Of a stretch of 18,115 nt of DNA, positions 7,625 to 15,089 are shown in pieces (position 1 is the stretch's first letter; the number at the start of each line of letters is the position of its first letter). The notes beneath the pieces are model-generated. The model made no database searches, was not told the DNA's origin, and saw only the letters and a program-made list of their open reading frames with translations. The position numbers and the translations under genes are program-made. Source of the stretch: Rickettsiales bacterium (lineage in GTDB: Bacteria > Pseudomonadota > Alphaproteobacteria > Rickettsiales > UBA3002); contig PBPD01000088.1 of the NCBI GenBank assembly GCA_002725445.1, forward strand, positions 1-18,115, given 5' to 3'.

Positions 7625-8158
7625 TCAAAACAGGTTGGTTACAGGTTTGAGTTGTTTATAAAAGAAATGCCCTGAGACCATGCTGGCATTTACAAATTCA
7701 TAATGCGGCAACACACCCCACTCTACATAGCCACATTCACGGTAGAGCGTGATGGCCTGAGTCTGGGTGGCGCGCACCGATAATTTCAATAACGAGAAGC
7801 CAGCTTTGGCCGCTTCACGCTCGGCAAATTCCAACAAGGCTTTTGCAAGCCCATGCCCACGTGCCCACGGCGCTACGAAGTGCGATTCAAGCGTGGCAGC
7901 AAAGGCCGACGTTTCCTTGCTGCGTGATGGGCGCACCAACTGCACCGACGCGCAGAGCGTGCCATCCAGACGGCCTACGAATAATTTGCGCTCCGGCACG
8001 ACCATTACGCCCTTCCAATAGGCTTCTAACGTTTCGCGTACGGGAGGGCTAACCCAGTTGAAACCAATGCCATCCTGAATCGCATCTTCCGTCGCCTGGC
8101 ATAAATCTGCCAGGTCGGAGCCGTTGAGTTCTTCTATTGCTTCTACACTAATGGCCAT
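7625..8158 (-). CDS. GNAT family N-acetyltransferase inside the his operon
   Basis: The 177-residue protein has a GNAT fold: acetyl-CoA-binding motif A is visible as VAPWARGHGLAKALLEFAER (residues 95-114; R100-G-H-G-L-A fits the pyrophosphate-binding pattern). It is preceded by a beta strand with LESHFV and followed by the C-terminal ITLYRECGYVEWG motif typical of the superfamily. It would transfer an acetyl group from acetyl-CoA to a small molecule or protein amine; the acceptor is unknown. It sits between hisH (3-base gap) and hisA (1-base gap), so it is almost certainly co-transcribed with histidine genes. It has no sequence relation to histidine enzymes that I can see. Confidence 0.87.
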   Translation of the reverse strand: MAISVEAIEELNGSDLADLCQATEDAIQDGIGFNWVSPPVRETLEAYWKGVMVVPERKLFVGRLDGTLCASVQLVRPSRSKETSAFAATLESHFVAPWARGHGLAKALLEFAEREAAKAGFSLLKLSVRATQTQAITLYRECGYVEWGVLPHYEFVNASMVSGHFFYKQLKPVTNLF

Positions 8159-8161
8159 TCA

Positions 8162-8791
8162 CTACATCGCACAAAAATTTTGCAATAACTGCAAACCGAT
8201 TTTACCGCTCTTCTCCGGATGGAATTGCGTTCCTAACATATTGTTTTTTCCAATGCACGCACAAAGCTCGCCGTAATAATCAGTGGTGGCCAGCATGTCT
8301 GCCGCGTCCGTACCCGTGGCGTGATAGCTATGCACAAAATAGACATGCTCACCTTCGGCAATAGCTTTGAACAGCGGGTGCTCTTTCTGCTTTATCTGCA
8401 GGTTGTTCCACCCCATATGCGGCACTTTGGCGCGCTCGGGCAATTGCATCGCCGAAACGGTGCCCTTCAACCAGCCAAGCCCTGCATGTTCGCCATGCTC
8501 CATGCCTTTTTCAAACAACATCTGCATACCTACGCAAATGCCCAAAAAAGGCTTACCGTTCTGGTGCACTTCTTCTTCGAGCACCTCACGTATGCCATCC
8601 AGCGCATGCAGCCCCGCCATACAATCGCCAAATGCCCCTACACCCGGCAACACCACATGGCTTGCGCTACGCACATCGGCCGTGTCAGTGGTGAGAATAA
8701 CACGCTTGTTAAGCGCGCTAGCGGCCACATCCAGTGCTTTGGTGACTGAATGTAAATTGCCTGATCCACAGTCAATAATCGCGATAGTCAT
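8162..8791 (-). CDS. hisH: imidazole glycerol phosphate synthase, glutaminase subunit
   Basis: HisH is a class I glutamine amidotransferase that releases ammonia from glutamine for HisF. The 209 residues are full length. The catalytic triad is visible as C86 (PFLGICVGMQMLFE), H191 and E193 (GTQFHPEKSG). The N-terminal IAIIDCGSGNLHSV and VVLPGVGAFGDCM blocks are typical. The start overlaps the DUF2628 gene stop as ATGA. HisF is encoded three genes downstream, the two being separated by a GNAT gene and hisA. Confidence 0.97.
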   Translation of the reverse strand: MTIAIIDCGSGNLHSVTKALDVAASALNKRVILTTDTADVRSASHVVLPGVGAFGDCMAGLHALDGIREVLEEEVHQNGKPFLGICVGMQMLFEKGMEHGEHAGLGWLKGTVSAMQLPERAKVPHMGWNNLQIKQKEHPLFKAIAEGEHVYFVHSYHATGTDAADMLATTDYYGELCACIGKNNMLGTQFHPEKSGKIGLQLLQNFCAM

Positions 8792-9204
8792 ACGGTTTTT
8801 GCATCCAACAGTTCGGCATGGCGATCAAAAAAGCGCAACTCGGCACTGGCTTCGCTATCGCTTGCCACAATGTCTTGCAACACATAGCCCTTGCGCTCCA
8901 GCTTGTTGCGCACAAATTCGTTGCCCTCAAAGCCAAACCACACTTGCACAGCAATGCGCCCTACTACGGCCACCGCCGGAGATAAATCCAACTCGCGCAC
9001 CATAAAATACATTGCCACATCAATCAGCACAAAGGCCAGAAATCCCAGCCATAATCCTTTGACTAACAGCCAGATGCCGGTGAACAAAAACGCCCACCAA
9101 TTGAAGCCTTCGCGCACAAACACAGGGTCGTGCAGCCCCTGTGATTCATCCACATGCGCGGTGAAGATTTTGAGGTGGGTCGGCTGTGACCGCCAGAAAA
9201 ACAC
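8788..9204 (-). CDS. DUF2628 family inner-membrane protein
   Basis: A 138-residue protein of unknown function, known as a neighbour of hisB and hisH in many alphaproteobacteria. It has a short N-terminal soluble part (HLKIFTAHVDE), then the family signature FVREGFNWWAFLFTGIWLL. This leads into hydrophobic segments at about residues 36-53, 55-70 and 77-92, ending in a charged cytoplasm-like tail. The start is GTG at 9204, two bases after the hisB stop. A strong GGGAGG (9213-9218) about eight bases before it decides this start. Its end overlaps hisH by four bases. A link to histidine synthesis is only positional. Confidence 0.85.
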   Translation of the reverse strand: MFFWRSQPTHLKIFTAHVDESQGLHDPVFVREGFNWWAFLFTGIWLLVKGLWLGFLAFVLIDVAMYFMVRELDLSPAVAVVGRIAVQVWFGFEGNEFVRNKLERKGYVLQDIVASDSEASAELRFFDRHAELLDAKTV

Positions 9205-9206
9205 CC

Positions 9207-9800
9207 TTAGCCTCCCAGCTGTCCTTTAGTGGATGGAATCGCGTCCGCTTTGCGCGGATCAATCTCGATCGCCATGCGAATGGCGCGCGCTAATCCTTTA
9301 TAGCACGACTCAACAATATGGTGGTTATTGATGCCGTAGAGATTCTCAACATGCAATGTCATGCCTGCATTGGTGGCAAAGGCCTGAAACCACTCGCGGA
9401 ACAATTCCGTATCCATATCGCCCAGCTTGGGTTTGGTAAATTCTACGTTCCACACGAAATAAGGACGACCCGACAGATCCAGCACCACACGGCTTAGAGT
9501 TTCGTCCATGGGAGAGAGCGCCTCCCCAAAACGGCGAATACCACGACGATCGCCCAACGCTTCCAGAAATGCCTGCCCTAACGCAATGCCGACATCTTCG
9601 GTTGTGTGGTGAAAATCGATATGCAGATCACCTTCCGCCTTGGCCGTAATGTCCATCAGGCTATGACGCGACAACTGCTCTAGCATATGATCCAGAAATC
9701 CGATGCCGGTGCTCACGTCATACGTGCCCGTGCCATCAAGATTCACTTCCACCGATATTTTGGTCTCGTGGGTATTACGTTCAATTTTGCCAGTGCGCAT
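9207..9800 (-). CDS. hisB: imidazoleglycerol-phosphate dehydratase
   Basis: HisB dehydrates imidazole glycerol phosphate to imidazole acetol phosphate. This is the monofunctional form (197 residues) without the phosphatase domain of enterobacteria, so histidinol-phosphatase activity must come from another gene. Manganese-binding motifs are duplicated, as in the family: DFHHTTEDVGIALG (H64-H65, E68) and NNHHIVESCYKGLARA near residue 165. FLDHMLEQLSRHS supplies further ligands. It is the first gene of the minus-strand operon, with GGAGAG just before the ATG. Confidence 0.97.
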   Translation of the reverse strand: MRTGKIERNTHETKISVEVNLDGTGTYDVSTGIGFLDHMLEQLSRHSLMDITAKAEGDLHIDFHHTTEDVGIALGQAFLEALGDRRGIRRFGEALSPMDETLSRVVLDLSGRPYFVWNVEFTKPKLGDMDTELFREWFQAFATNAGMTLHVENLYGINNHHIVESCYKGLARAIRMAIEIDPRKADAIPSTKGQLGG

Positions 9801-9893
9801 GCCAGCTCTCCTTTTGGCTTCTTTTGGGCTTTTGAGCGCGAAATGTCAAATAAAACCCTTGCAATTCACACCATTGTAACGACATTAAACGCT
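9801..9893. promoter_or_regulatory. divergent intergenic region between hisB and the lipoprotein-hslVU genes
   Basis: This 93-base spacer separates two divergent operons and must hold promoters for both unless they are read through. On the minus strand TTACAA, an 18-base spacer and TTTTAT form a weak candidate for hisB, followed by a clear GGAGAG ribosome site. On the plus strand TTGCAA at 9859-9864 with CATTAA at 9883-9888 (18-base spacer) is an equally weak candidate. I see no leader peptide with histidine codons and no terminator/antiterminator, so classical his attenuation is not supported. These matches to a sigma-70 pattern are poor. Confidence 0.3.
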
Positions 9894-10148
9894 ATGCTGA
9901 GACATATTGTAATAGTTCTGCTGAGCGCTTTATTCGTCACTGGCTGCACGCTTGTACCCGAATCCAAGGCCGAAAAGAAAGCCAAGGAGCAAGAATCCTG
10001 GTGGTGCGGCTTCTATAACACCTGCAATAACAGCGGGCAACGCGCACCAGAAAGCTGTGAGTTTTATGGCAATTGCGCCGGGCGCTCCACCATCTGGGGT
10101 TCTCCCAGCGATTCCGGCGGCAGTATATGGGGAAATGAAAATGACTGA
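9894..10148 (+). CDS. small lipoprotein with two CxFYxxC motifs
   Basis: The predicted 84-residue protein starts MLRHIVIVLLSALFVTGC. This is a lipoprotein signal with C18 as the likely lipidation site and threonine at +2, which by the E. coli rule would favour the outer membrane. A charged linker (ESKAEKKAKEQE) follows. Then come two matching cysteine motifs, CGFYNTC (38-44) and CEFYGNC (55-61), and two IWG repeats (67-69 and 78-80). Its stop lies eight bases inside hslV, so it should be coupled to the protease genes. The start is the ATG closest to the hydrophobic stretch; no good ribosome site precedes it. I do not recognise the family; function unknown. Confidence 0.7.
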   Translation: MLRHIVIVLLSALFVTGCTLVPESKAEKKAKEQESWWCGFYNTCNNSGQRAPESCEFYGNCAGRSTIWGSPSDSGGSIWGNEND

Positions 10149-10692
10149 TACGACATGGCATGGCACTACCATTCTGGCGGTGCGTAAAGGCGATAAGGTC
10201 GTGATCGCGGGTGATGGTCAGGTGAGTATTGGCCATACGGTGATGAAAGGCAGCGCACGCAAGGTGCGCCAACTGGCCGACGGCTCGATCATTGCGGGCT
10301 TTGCAGGGGCAACGGCCGATGCGTTTACGCTGTTTGAACGACTGGAGCAAAAACTGGATAAGCATCCCGGCCAACTGACCCGCGCCTGCGTTGAACTGGC
10401 AAAAGACTGGCGTACCGATCGTTACTTGCGCCGTCTGGAAGCGATGATGGCGGTGGCAGATGAAACCACTTCTCTCGTGCTGACCGGCAACGGCGATGTG
10501 CTGGAACCAGAGGATGGGCTGATCGGCATCGGATCAGGCGGCAATTATGCCCTGTCGGCAGCGCGCGCACTCTACGACATTGACGGGCTTGACGCAGAAG
10601 ACGTTGCACGCAAGGCCATGAAGATTGCAGGCGATATTTGTGTTTACACAAATCACAACCTGACCGTTGAAACTTTACCTAACAAGGCCTAG
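10141..10692 (+). CDS. hslV: ATP-dependent protease, proteolytic subunit HslV (ClpQ)
   Basis: HslV is the proteasome-like threonine peptidase that forms a double hexamer and is capped by HslU. The predicted 183 residues begin MTDTTWHG, an eight-residue propeptide, with T9 as the catalytic N-terminal threonine after processing (HG|TTILAV). Core motifs VIAGDGQVSIGHTVMKG, IIAGFAGATADAFTLFERLE, DWRTDR and IGIGSGGNYALSAARAL are intact. The ATG at 10141 was chosen because it gives this alphaproteobacterial-type propeptide and has GGGGA about ten bases upstream. The start overlaps the lipoprotein gene by eight bases. hslU follows after nine bases. Confidence 0.96.
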   Translation: MTDTTWHGTTILAVRKGDKVVIAGDGQVSIGHTVMKGSARKVRQLADGSIIAGFAGATADAFTLFERLEQKLDKHPGQLTRACVELAKDWRTDRYLRRLEAMMAVADETTSLVLTGNGDVLEPEDGLIGIGSGGNYALSAARALYDIDGLDAEDVARKAMKIAGDICVYTNHNLTVETLPNKA

Positions 10693-10701
10693 ATAAGGCG
10701 C

Positions 10702-12018
10702 ATGACAGAACTTACCCCACGCGAAATCGTAGCAGAATTAGACCGTTTTATCATTGGCCAGAAAGACGCCAAGCGCGCCGTATCGATTGCACTGCGCAAT
10801 CGCTGGCGCCGCCAGTCGGTGGAAGATGAAGCACTGCGCGAAGAAATCTTGCCCAAGAATATTCTGATGATTGGCCCGACAGGTGTCGGCAAAACCGAAA
10901 TTGCGCGCCGATTGGCCAAGCTGGCTAACGCGCCTTTTGTGAAGGTAGAAGCCACTAAGTTTACCGAAGTGGGCTATGTGGGCCGCGATGTTGAATCAAT
11001 CATCCGCGATTTATGCGAACTGGCCATCAATATGGTGCGCGAACAAATGCATAAAGAAGTGCAGGCCAAAGCGGAACTTGCGGCTGAAGAGCGTGTGCTG
11101 GACGCATTGGTAGGCGATAGCTCAAGCGAAGAAACCCGTCGTAAATTCCGCGAGAAGCTGCGCAATGGCGAACTGGATGACAAAGAAATCGAAATCGAAG
11201 TTGCCGATTCGGGTGATGGCGGCATGTCCAGCTTCGACATTCCAGGCATGCCGGGCAGCTCGATGGGCGTGATTAATTTGAATGACATTCTCGGCAAAGC
11301 ACTAGGCGGACGCACCAAAACCAAGCGCATGCGAGTGGAAGAGAGTCACACCATATTAGTTCGCGAAGAAGCAGACAAGCTGGTGGATGAAGACCGCATT
11401 ATCAAAGATGCGGTGAAATCAGTGGAAAATAACGGTATTGTATTCATCGACGAGATCGACAAAGTGGCCGCACGTCAGGATGGGCGAGGCGGCGAGGTGA
11501 GCCGCGAAGGCGTGCAGCGCGATTTGCTGCCTCTGCTGGAAGGCACCGTTGTACCCACCAAATACGGCCCGATCAAAACCGATCATATTCTCTTTATCGC
11601 CTCTGGCGCATTCCATATGGCTAAACCCGCCGACTTACTGCCTGAGTTGCAAGGCCGCTTGCCGATCCGCGTAGAACTCTCCGCGTTGAGCGAGGAAGAT
11701 ATGCTGCGTATTCTGACCGAGCCGGAAGCAAGCCTGGTGAAGCAATATGTCGCATTGATGGGAACCGAGCAGGTCACCGTCGATTTCACCGATGAAGGGG
11801 TGAAAGAGCTGGCTGCACTGGCCACGCGCTTTAATCGCGAAGTAGAAAATATCGGCGCGCGTCGCCTGCATACCATCATGGAAAAGCTGATGGAGGATAT
11901 CTCTTACGATGCACCGGACAAGCCGAACGATACCACGCTATCAATTGATGCCGCCTATGTGCAGAAACAGATAGGCGAAATGGCCAAAACCACCAATCTG
12001 GACAAATTTATCTTGTAA
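10702..12018 (+). CDS. hslU: ATP-dependent protease, ATPase subunit HslU (ClpY)
   Basis: HslU is the AAA+ unfoldase that feeds substrates into HslV. The 438 residues match the family. The Walker A motif is GPTGVGKT (58-65) and the substrate-gripping pore loop GYVG lies at 91-94. The inserted I domain spans roughly residues 110-235 (rich in E, D and G). Walker B IVFIDEIDK is near 247-252, and the sensor-2 arginine lies in NIGARRLHTIMEKLMED. The C-terminal tail, LDKFIL, is the part that docks into HslV and is intact. It is preceded by an AAGG ribosome site. No clear intrinsic terminator follows. Confidence 0.97.
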   Translation: MTELTPREIVAELDRFIIGQKDAKRAVSIALRNRWRRQSVEDEALREEILPKNILMIGPTGVGKTEIARRLAKLANAPFVKVEATKFTEVGYVGRDVESIIRDLCELAINMVREQMHKEVQAKAELAAEERVLDALVGDSSSEETRRKFREKLRNGELDDKEIEIEVADSGDGGMSSFDIPGMPGSSMGVINLNDILGKALGGRTKTKRMRVEESHTILVREEADKLVDEDRIIKDAVKSVENNGIVFIDEIDKVAARQDGRGGEVSREGVQRDLLPLLEGTVVPTKYGPIKTDHILFIASGAFHMAKPADLLPELQGRLPIRVELSALSEEDMLRILTEPEASLVKQYVALMGTEQVTVDFTDEGVKELAALATRFNREVENIGARRLHTIMEKLMEDISYDAPDKPNDTTLSIDAAYVQKQIGEMAKTTNLDKFIL

Positions 12019-12037
12019 AACCGCAGGCAGGCACAGA

Positions 12038-12067
12038 TTGACTTTTAGCCGACTCTATGCCTACATC
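12038..12067 (+). promoter_or_regulatory. candidate promoter before the SDR/triad operon
   Basis: TTGACT at 12038-12043 matches five of six bases of the sigma-70 -35 box, followed after 18 bases by TACATC (12062-12067), a weak -10. It sits in the 73-base gap between hslU and the SDR gene, and AGAGGT precedes that gene's ATG. Read-through from hslU remains possible because no terminator is evident. Confidence 0.35.
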
Positions 12068-12091
12068 GTGCCACAAAACTAGAGGTATGTT

Positions 12092-12961
12092 ATGGCTACC
12101 CTTCAAGGAAAATCGGCATTGGTCACCGGCTCTGGTGGCGGTATAGGTCTAGAATTGGCCAAAGCGCTGGCTGCACGCGGCGCCAACATCATTCTCAATG
12201 ACATTCGCGATGCTGCGGAGGTGTCAGACATCAAACAGGATATCGAATCGACCTATGGCGTAGAAGTACTATATGCCAAGGCGGATGTGACTAACCCTGC
12301 GGACGTTGAAGCCATGATGAAAATGGCTAAAGACCGGTTTGGTGGGCTGGATATTCTGGTCAATAATGCAGGCATTCAGCGCAAACACCCCCTACCCGAC
12401 TTTCCAATTGACCAGTGGGAAGCCGTGCTAAAAACCAATCTATTCGCCATCTTTTATGCCACAAAATATGCGATTGATTTGATGCCTGAAGGTGGCACGA
12501 TCATTAATATCGCGTCGGTAAACGGCCATGTTGGTTCGCCCGATAAGTCGGCCTATTGCACAGCCAAGGGCGGCGCCATCCAGTTTACCCGTCAAGCGGC
12601 AGTCGATCTGCACGATAAACAGATTCGCGTATTCTCCGTAAGCCCTGGCTTTGTCGACACGCCACTGGCGCGCCAGCAAGTGAAAGATTTTCAGGAGAAG
12701 GATAATCTGAGCGAAGCAGACGCCATCAACAAATTGCTTGAATTTCAGCAAGTGAAAGAATTTATCTCGCTGGAAGCGCTGGGCAATGTGGTTGCCAACC
12801 TGTCGGCTTTGCCGGTAGAAAAAGCAATGGCGCTAAGCGGCGGCGATGTGTTGATTGACAATGGCTGGCGCGACAATATCTATACACAGCGCCCACCACA
12901 AATCAGCGATGCTGTGGTAGAGCAGCTGAAACAAACTGATCCCGCAGATATCGCTGCGTAA
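12092..12961 (+). CDS. short-chain dehydrogenase/reductase, 3-hydroxybutyrate dehydrogenase-like
   Basis: A classical SDR: the NAD-binding motif is TGSGGGIG (12-19), with D37 at the end of strand 2 suggesting NAD(H) over NADP(H). The NNAG motif lies at 91-94, and the catalytic set is N116, S142, Y155 and K159 (SAYCTAKGG). The NAGIQ-x5-DFP-x3-W pattern resembles D-3-hydroxybutyrate dehydrogenases. The end differs: in place of the usual TG...DGGW it reads ALSGGDVLIDNGW. About 30 extra residues follow (NIYTQRPPQISDAVVEQ...), making 289 residues against the typical 250-260. AGAGGT lies six bases before the ATG. The retropepsin-like gene follows after 17 bases, so they may share a transcript. Substrate uncertain. 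Confidence 0.85.
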   Translation: MATLQGKSALVTGSGGGIGLELAKALAARGANIILNDIRDAAEVSDIKQDIESTYGVEVLYAKADVTNPADVEAMMKMAKDRFGGLDILVNNAGIQRKHPLPDFPIDQWEAVLKTNLFAIFYATKYAIDLMPEGGTIINIASVNGHVGSPDKSAYCTAKGGAIQFTRQAAVDLHDKQIRVFSVSPGFVDTPLARQQVKDFQEKDNLSEADAINKLLEFQQVKEFISLEALGNVVANLSALPVEKAMALSGGDVLIDNGWRDNIYTQRPPQISDAVVEQLKQTDPADIAA

Positions 12962-12978
12962 CTATAATAAGGACAATT

Positions 12979-13503
12979 ATGATTTATCGGCCAATTACCT
13001 TTATTGCCAGTTTACTGCTATTAAGTGCCGCTACGTTTAGCGCGCACGCCGCCTCCCCTGCTAAACCTATTCTTGTTGGATATGTAGAAAAAGTGCAGGT
13101 CAGCAATGTCGATGTGGTGTTGAAAGCAAAAATGGATACAGGGGCTAAAACCTCTTCCATCGATGCAGACATTCTGGATATCCGCAAAGACGACGATAAA
13201 GAGATCGTGGTATTTAGCGTAGAAGACGCGGATGGCAATATCAAAACCCTCGAGCGTGAAATCGCGCGTTGGGTGCGTATTAAGCGCAAAGGCGGTGAGG
13301 GTACTATTCGCCGCCCGGTCATTACCATGCATTTTTGTATTGGCGAGCAGGTCATTGATGAAGAAGTAAATCTTGCCAATCGCGAAGGATTCATTTATCC
13401 GGTGCTAGTAGGACGTAACATGATGGAACATGGCAATCTGGCCGTTGATCCATCAAAAACCTTTACTAGCAAACCGCATTGTGAGACTGAAACGACTGAA
13501 TGA
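12979..13503 (+). CDS. secreted retropepsin-like protease (family annotated as ATP-dependent zinc protease)
   Basis: The 174-residue precursor has a Sec signal (MIYRPITFIASLLLLSAATF, likely cut after AHA at 24), so the mature protein should be periplasmic. The key motif is K-M-D53-T-G-A-K-T-S-S, matching the D-T-G-A of retroviral-type aspartic proteases. It is followed by strands rich in charged residues and the family's closing block GFIYPVLVGRNMMEHGNLAVDP. Databases often call this family an ATP-dependent zinc protease, but no zinc motif or ATP site is visible, so aspartic protease activity as a dimer is the better inference. AAGGA precedes the ATG by seven bases. The stop overlaps the next gene (ATGA), and that neighbour is the usual partner of this family. 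Confidence 0.88.
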   Translation: MIYRPITFIASLLLLSAATFSAHAASPAKPILVGYVEKVQVSNVDVVLKAKMDTGAKTSSIDADILDIRKDDDKEIVVFSVEDADGNIKTLEREIARWVRIKRKGGEGTIRRPVITMHFCIGEQVIDEEVNLANREGFIYPVLVGRNMMEHGNLAVDPSKTFTSKPHCETETTE

Positions 13504-15086
13504 ATGCACGTAATCTCCAGGTTTTTCTGCTAGCACTGCTCCTCGCCGCTGTCGGGCTGGGCGTTTTTTATTATAAATGGCAAGAGCTGGAATTTCCGCT
13601 CACTCCCACCAAAACCTATACGAGCTGGTATGTAGAAGCACGGCTCGAAGTGCAGCCGCCTAGTCGCCGCAGCCGCGACAAAGCCATGCAGGTCGACATG
13701 AAACTGCCGGCCGCCTCGTCCAACTATGTCATTGTAGATGAAAATATTGTTGCCAGCGGGTTTGGTAGCGAAATACGCGAGCGTAACGGCGAACGCATCG
13801 TATCCTTCTCACGGCGTAAGGTGGACGAGAAAGAAACACTATTTTACCGCGCGATCATCTACCAACTCGACTCCCCCGCTTCCAGCACACAGCAAAAACC
13901 AGACAGCAATGAGCCAAGCGAACTCACTGACCTGCTGGATAATGAGGAAGAAGAAAGCCCGTTATTGCTTTCGCTCAATGCATTGGTAGAAGAAGCAGAG
14001 AATAAATCGGCCAGCGACACCACTTTTGTGCGTGAAGTGCTACGGCTGGTACAGAATGATAAAGACGATCGTATCGAGATTATTCGTAATTCGGTAAATG
14101 AGCCCGTCACCACCATTCAGTTGGCACGCTGGCTAATGGAAATGCGTGATATTCCCGTGCGCACCGTGCATGGGATTTCGCTGATGCATGACCAGCGGCA
14201 GGCACAGTTTGTCGATTGGCTGGAAGTGTATATCAACAAAAAATGGCGTGCGATCGACCCCTATGATCTGAGCTTTGATCTGAAACAGCAATATCTGCCA
14301 TGGTGGTACGGCGGAGATGCATTGCTGGCAGACAAAAATGGTCGGGCAGATGCTAATATCTCGGTTAAAAAGAACACCAATAACGCCCTCACCCGCGCTA
14401 TCTGGAAAAGCGGACAAGTGGCGGATTTGTTCCTGACCTTCTCCTTCTTCAATCTGCCACTCGACACACAGCTGGTGTTCCGCGTACTCATGCTTATTCC
14501 GATTGGCGGGCTGGTGATTGCATTCCTGCGTCAGGTCATCGGGGTGAAAACCTTCGGCACATTCATGCCGGTATTAATTGCGCTTTCTTTCCGCGAAACC
14601 GGGCTCACCTCCGGTATTTTGCTTTTCACCATTATTGTGGCACTGGGGTTATTTATCCGCAGCTATTTCGACCGGTTACAGCTATTGCTGGTACCACGGC
14701 TGGCGGCGGTGCTGACTATTGTAGTGATCTTGCTTGGCTTTATGGCCGTTATCACCAATGAAATGGGCTATTCCATCGGACTGTCTATTGCCTTGTTCCC
14801 GATTGTCATTCTCACCATGACGATCGAGCGCATGTCGCTTATCTGGGAAGAAGTCGGCCCCAAAGACGCCGTGATCATTGGTATTGGCAGTCTGGTTGCC
14901 GCAGTCATTGGCTATTTCGCGATGAATATGGAGCTGGTGAATCATCTGGTCTTTGCGTTCCCTGAATTACTGCTGGTAGTACTTGCGCTTAATCTGCTGC
15001 TGGGGCGCTACACCGGCTATAAACTCACCGAATATATGCGTTTTCAGGCACTCAAGCGTTCCGCTAAAGAGCTGAATAAAGGCTAG
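13500..15086 (+). CDS. inactive transglutaminase fused to seven transmembrane helices
   Basis: The 528-residue membrane protein has an N-terminal helix (about 7-25), a large non-membrane region, then seven hydrophobic helices from about 325 to 505. The region near 200-260 has the transglutaminase core, including TTIQLARWLMEMRDIPVRTV and FVDWLEVYINKKWRAIDPYD. The catalytic cysteine position is replaced (no Cys in the helix) and the HxWxEV histidine is D in VDWLEV, so the domain is predicted to be non-catalytic, perhaps a peptide-binding module. This is the architecture known as inactive transglutaminase/7TM. An acidic, low-complexity stretch lies near 120-165. The ATG overlaps the protease stop, and the ATP-grasp gene starts three bases after its TAG. 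Confidence 0.92.
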   Translation: MNARNLQVFLLALLLAAVGLGVFYYKWQELEFPLTPTKTYTSWYVEARLEVQPPSRRSRDKAMQVDMKLPAASSNYVIVDENIVASGFGSEIRERNGERIVSFSRRKVDEKETLFYRAIIYQLDSPASSTQQKPDSNEPSELTDLLDNEEEESPLLLSLNALVEEAENKSASDTTFVREVLRLVQNDKDDRIEIIRNSVNEPVTTIQLARWLMEMRDIPVRTVHGISLMHDQRQAQFVDWLEVYINKKWRAIDPYDLSFDLKQQYLPWWYGGDALLADKNGRADANISVKKNTNNALTRAIWKSGQVADLFLTFSFFNLPLDTQLVFRVLMLIPIGGLVIAFLRQVIGVKTFGTFMPVLIALSFRETGLTSGILLFTIIVALGLFIRSYFDRLQLLLVPRLAAVLTIVVILLGFMAVITNEMGYSIGLSIALFPIVILTMTIERMSLIWEEVGPKDAVIIGIGSLVAAVIGYFAMNMELVNHLVFAFPELLLVVLALNLLLGRYTGYKLTEYMRFQALKRSAKELNKG

Positions 15087-15089
15087 GTT

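Noticed and set aside
9952..10140. A longer HslV reading frame starting at 9952
   Set aside because: It would overlap the lipoprotein gene over most of its length and add 63 residues absent from the family. The ATG at 10141 has a ribosome site and gives the expected propeptide.
12019..12091. Possible terminator after hslU built from GGCAC and GTGCC
   Set aside because: The arms are five bases and about 33 bases apart, with no following T-run, so the structure is not convincing.
13140..13165. Zinc-protease function suggested by the common family name of the secreted protein
   Set aside because: No HExxH or other zinc motif is present and no nucleotide-binding motif is seen. The D-T-G-A motif points to an aspartic protease.
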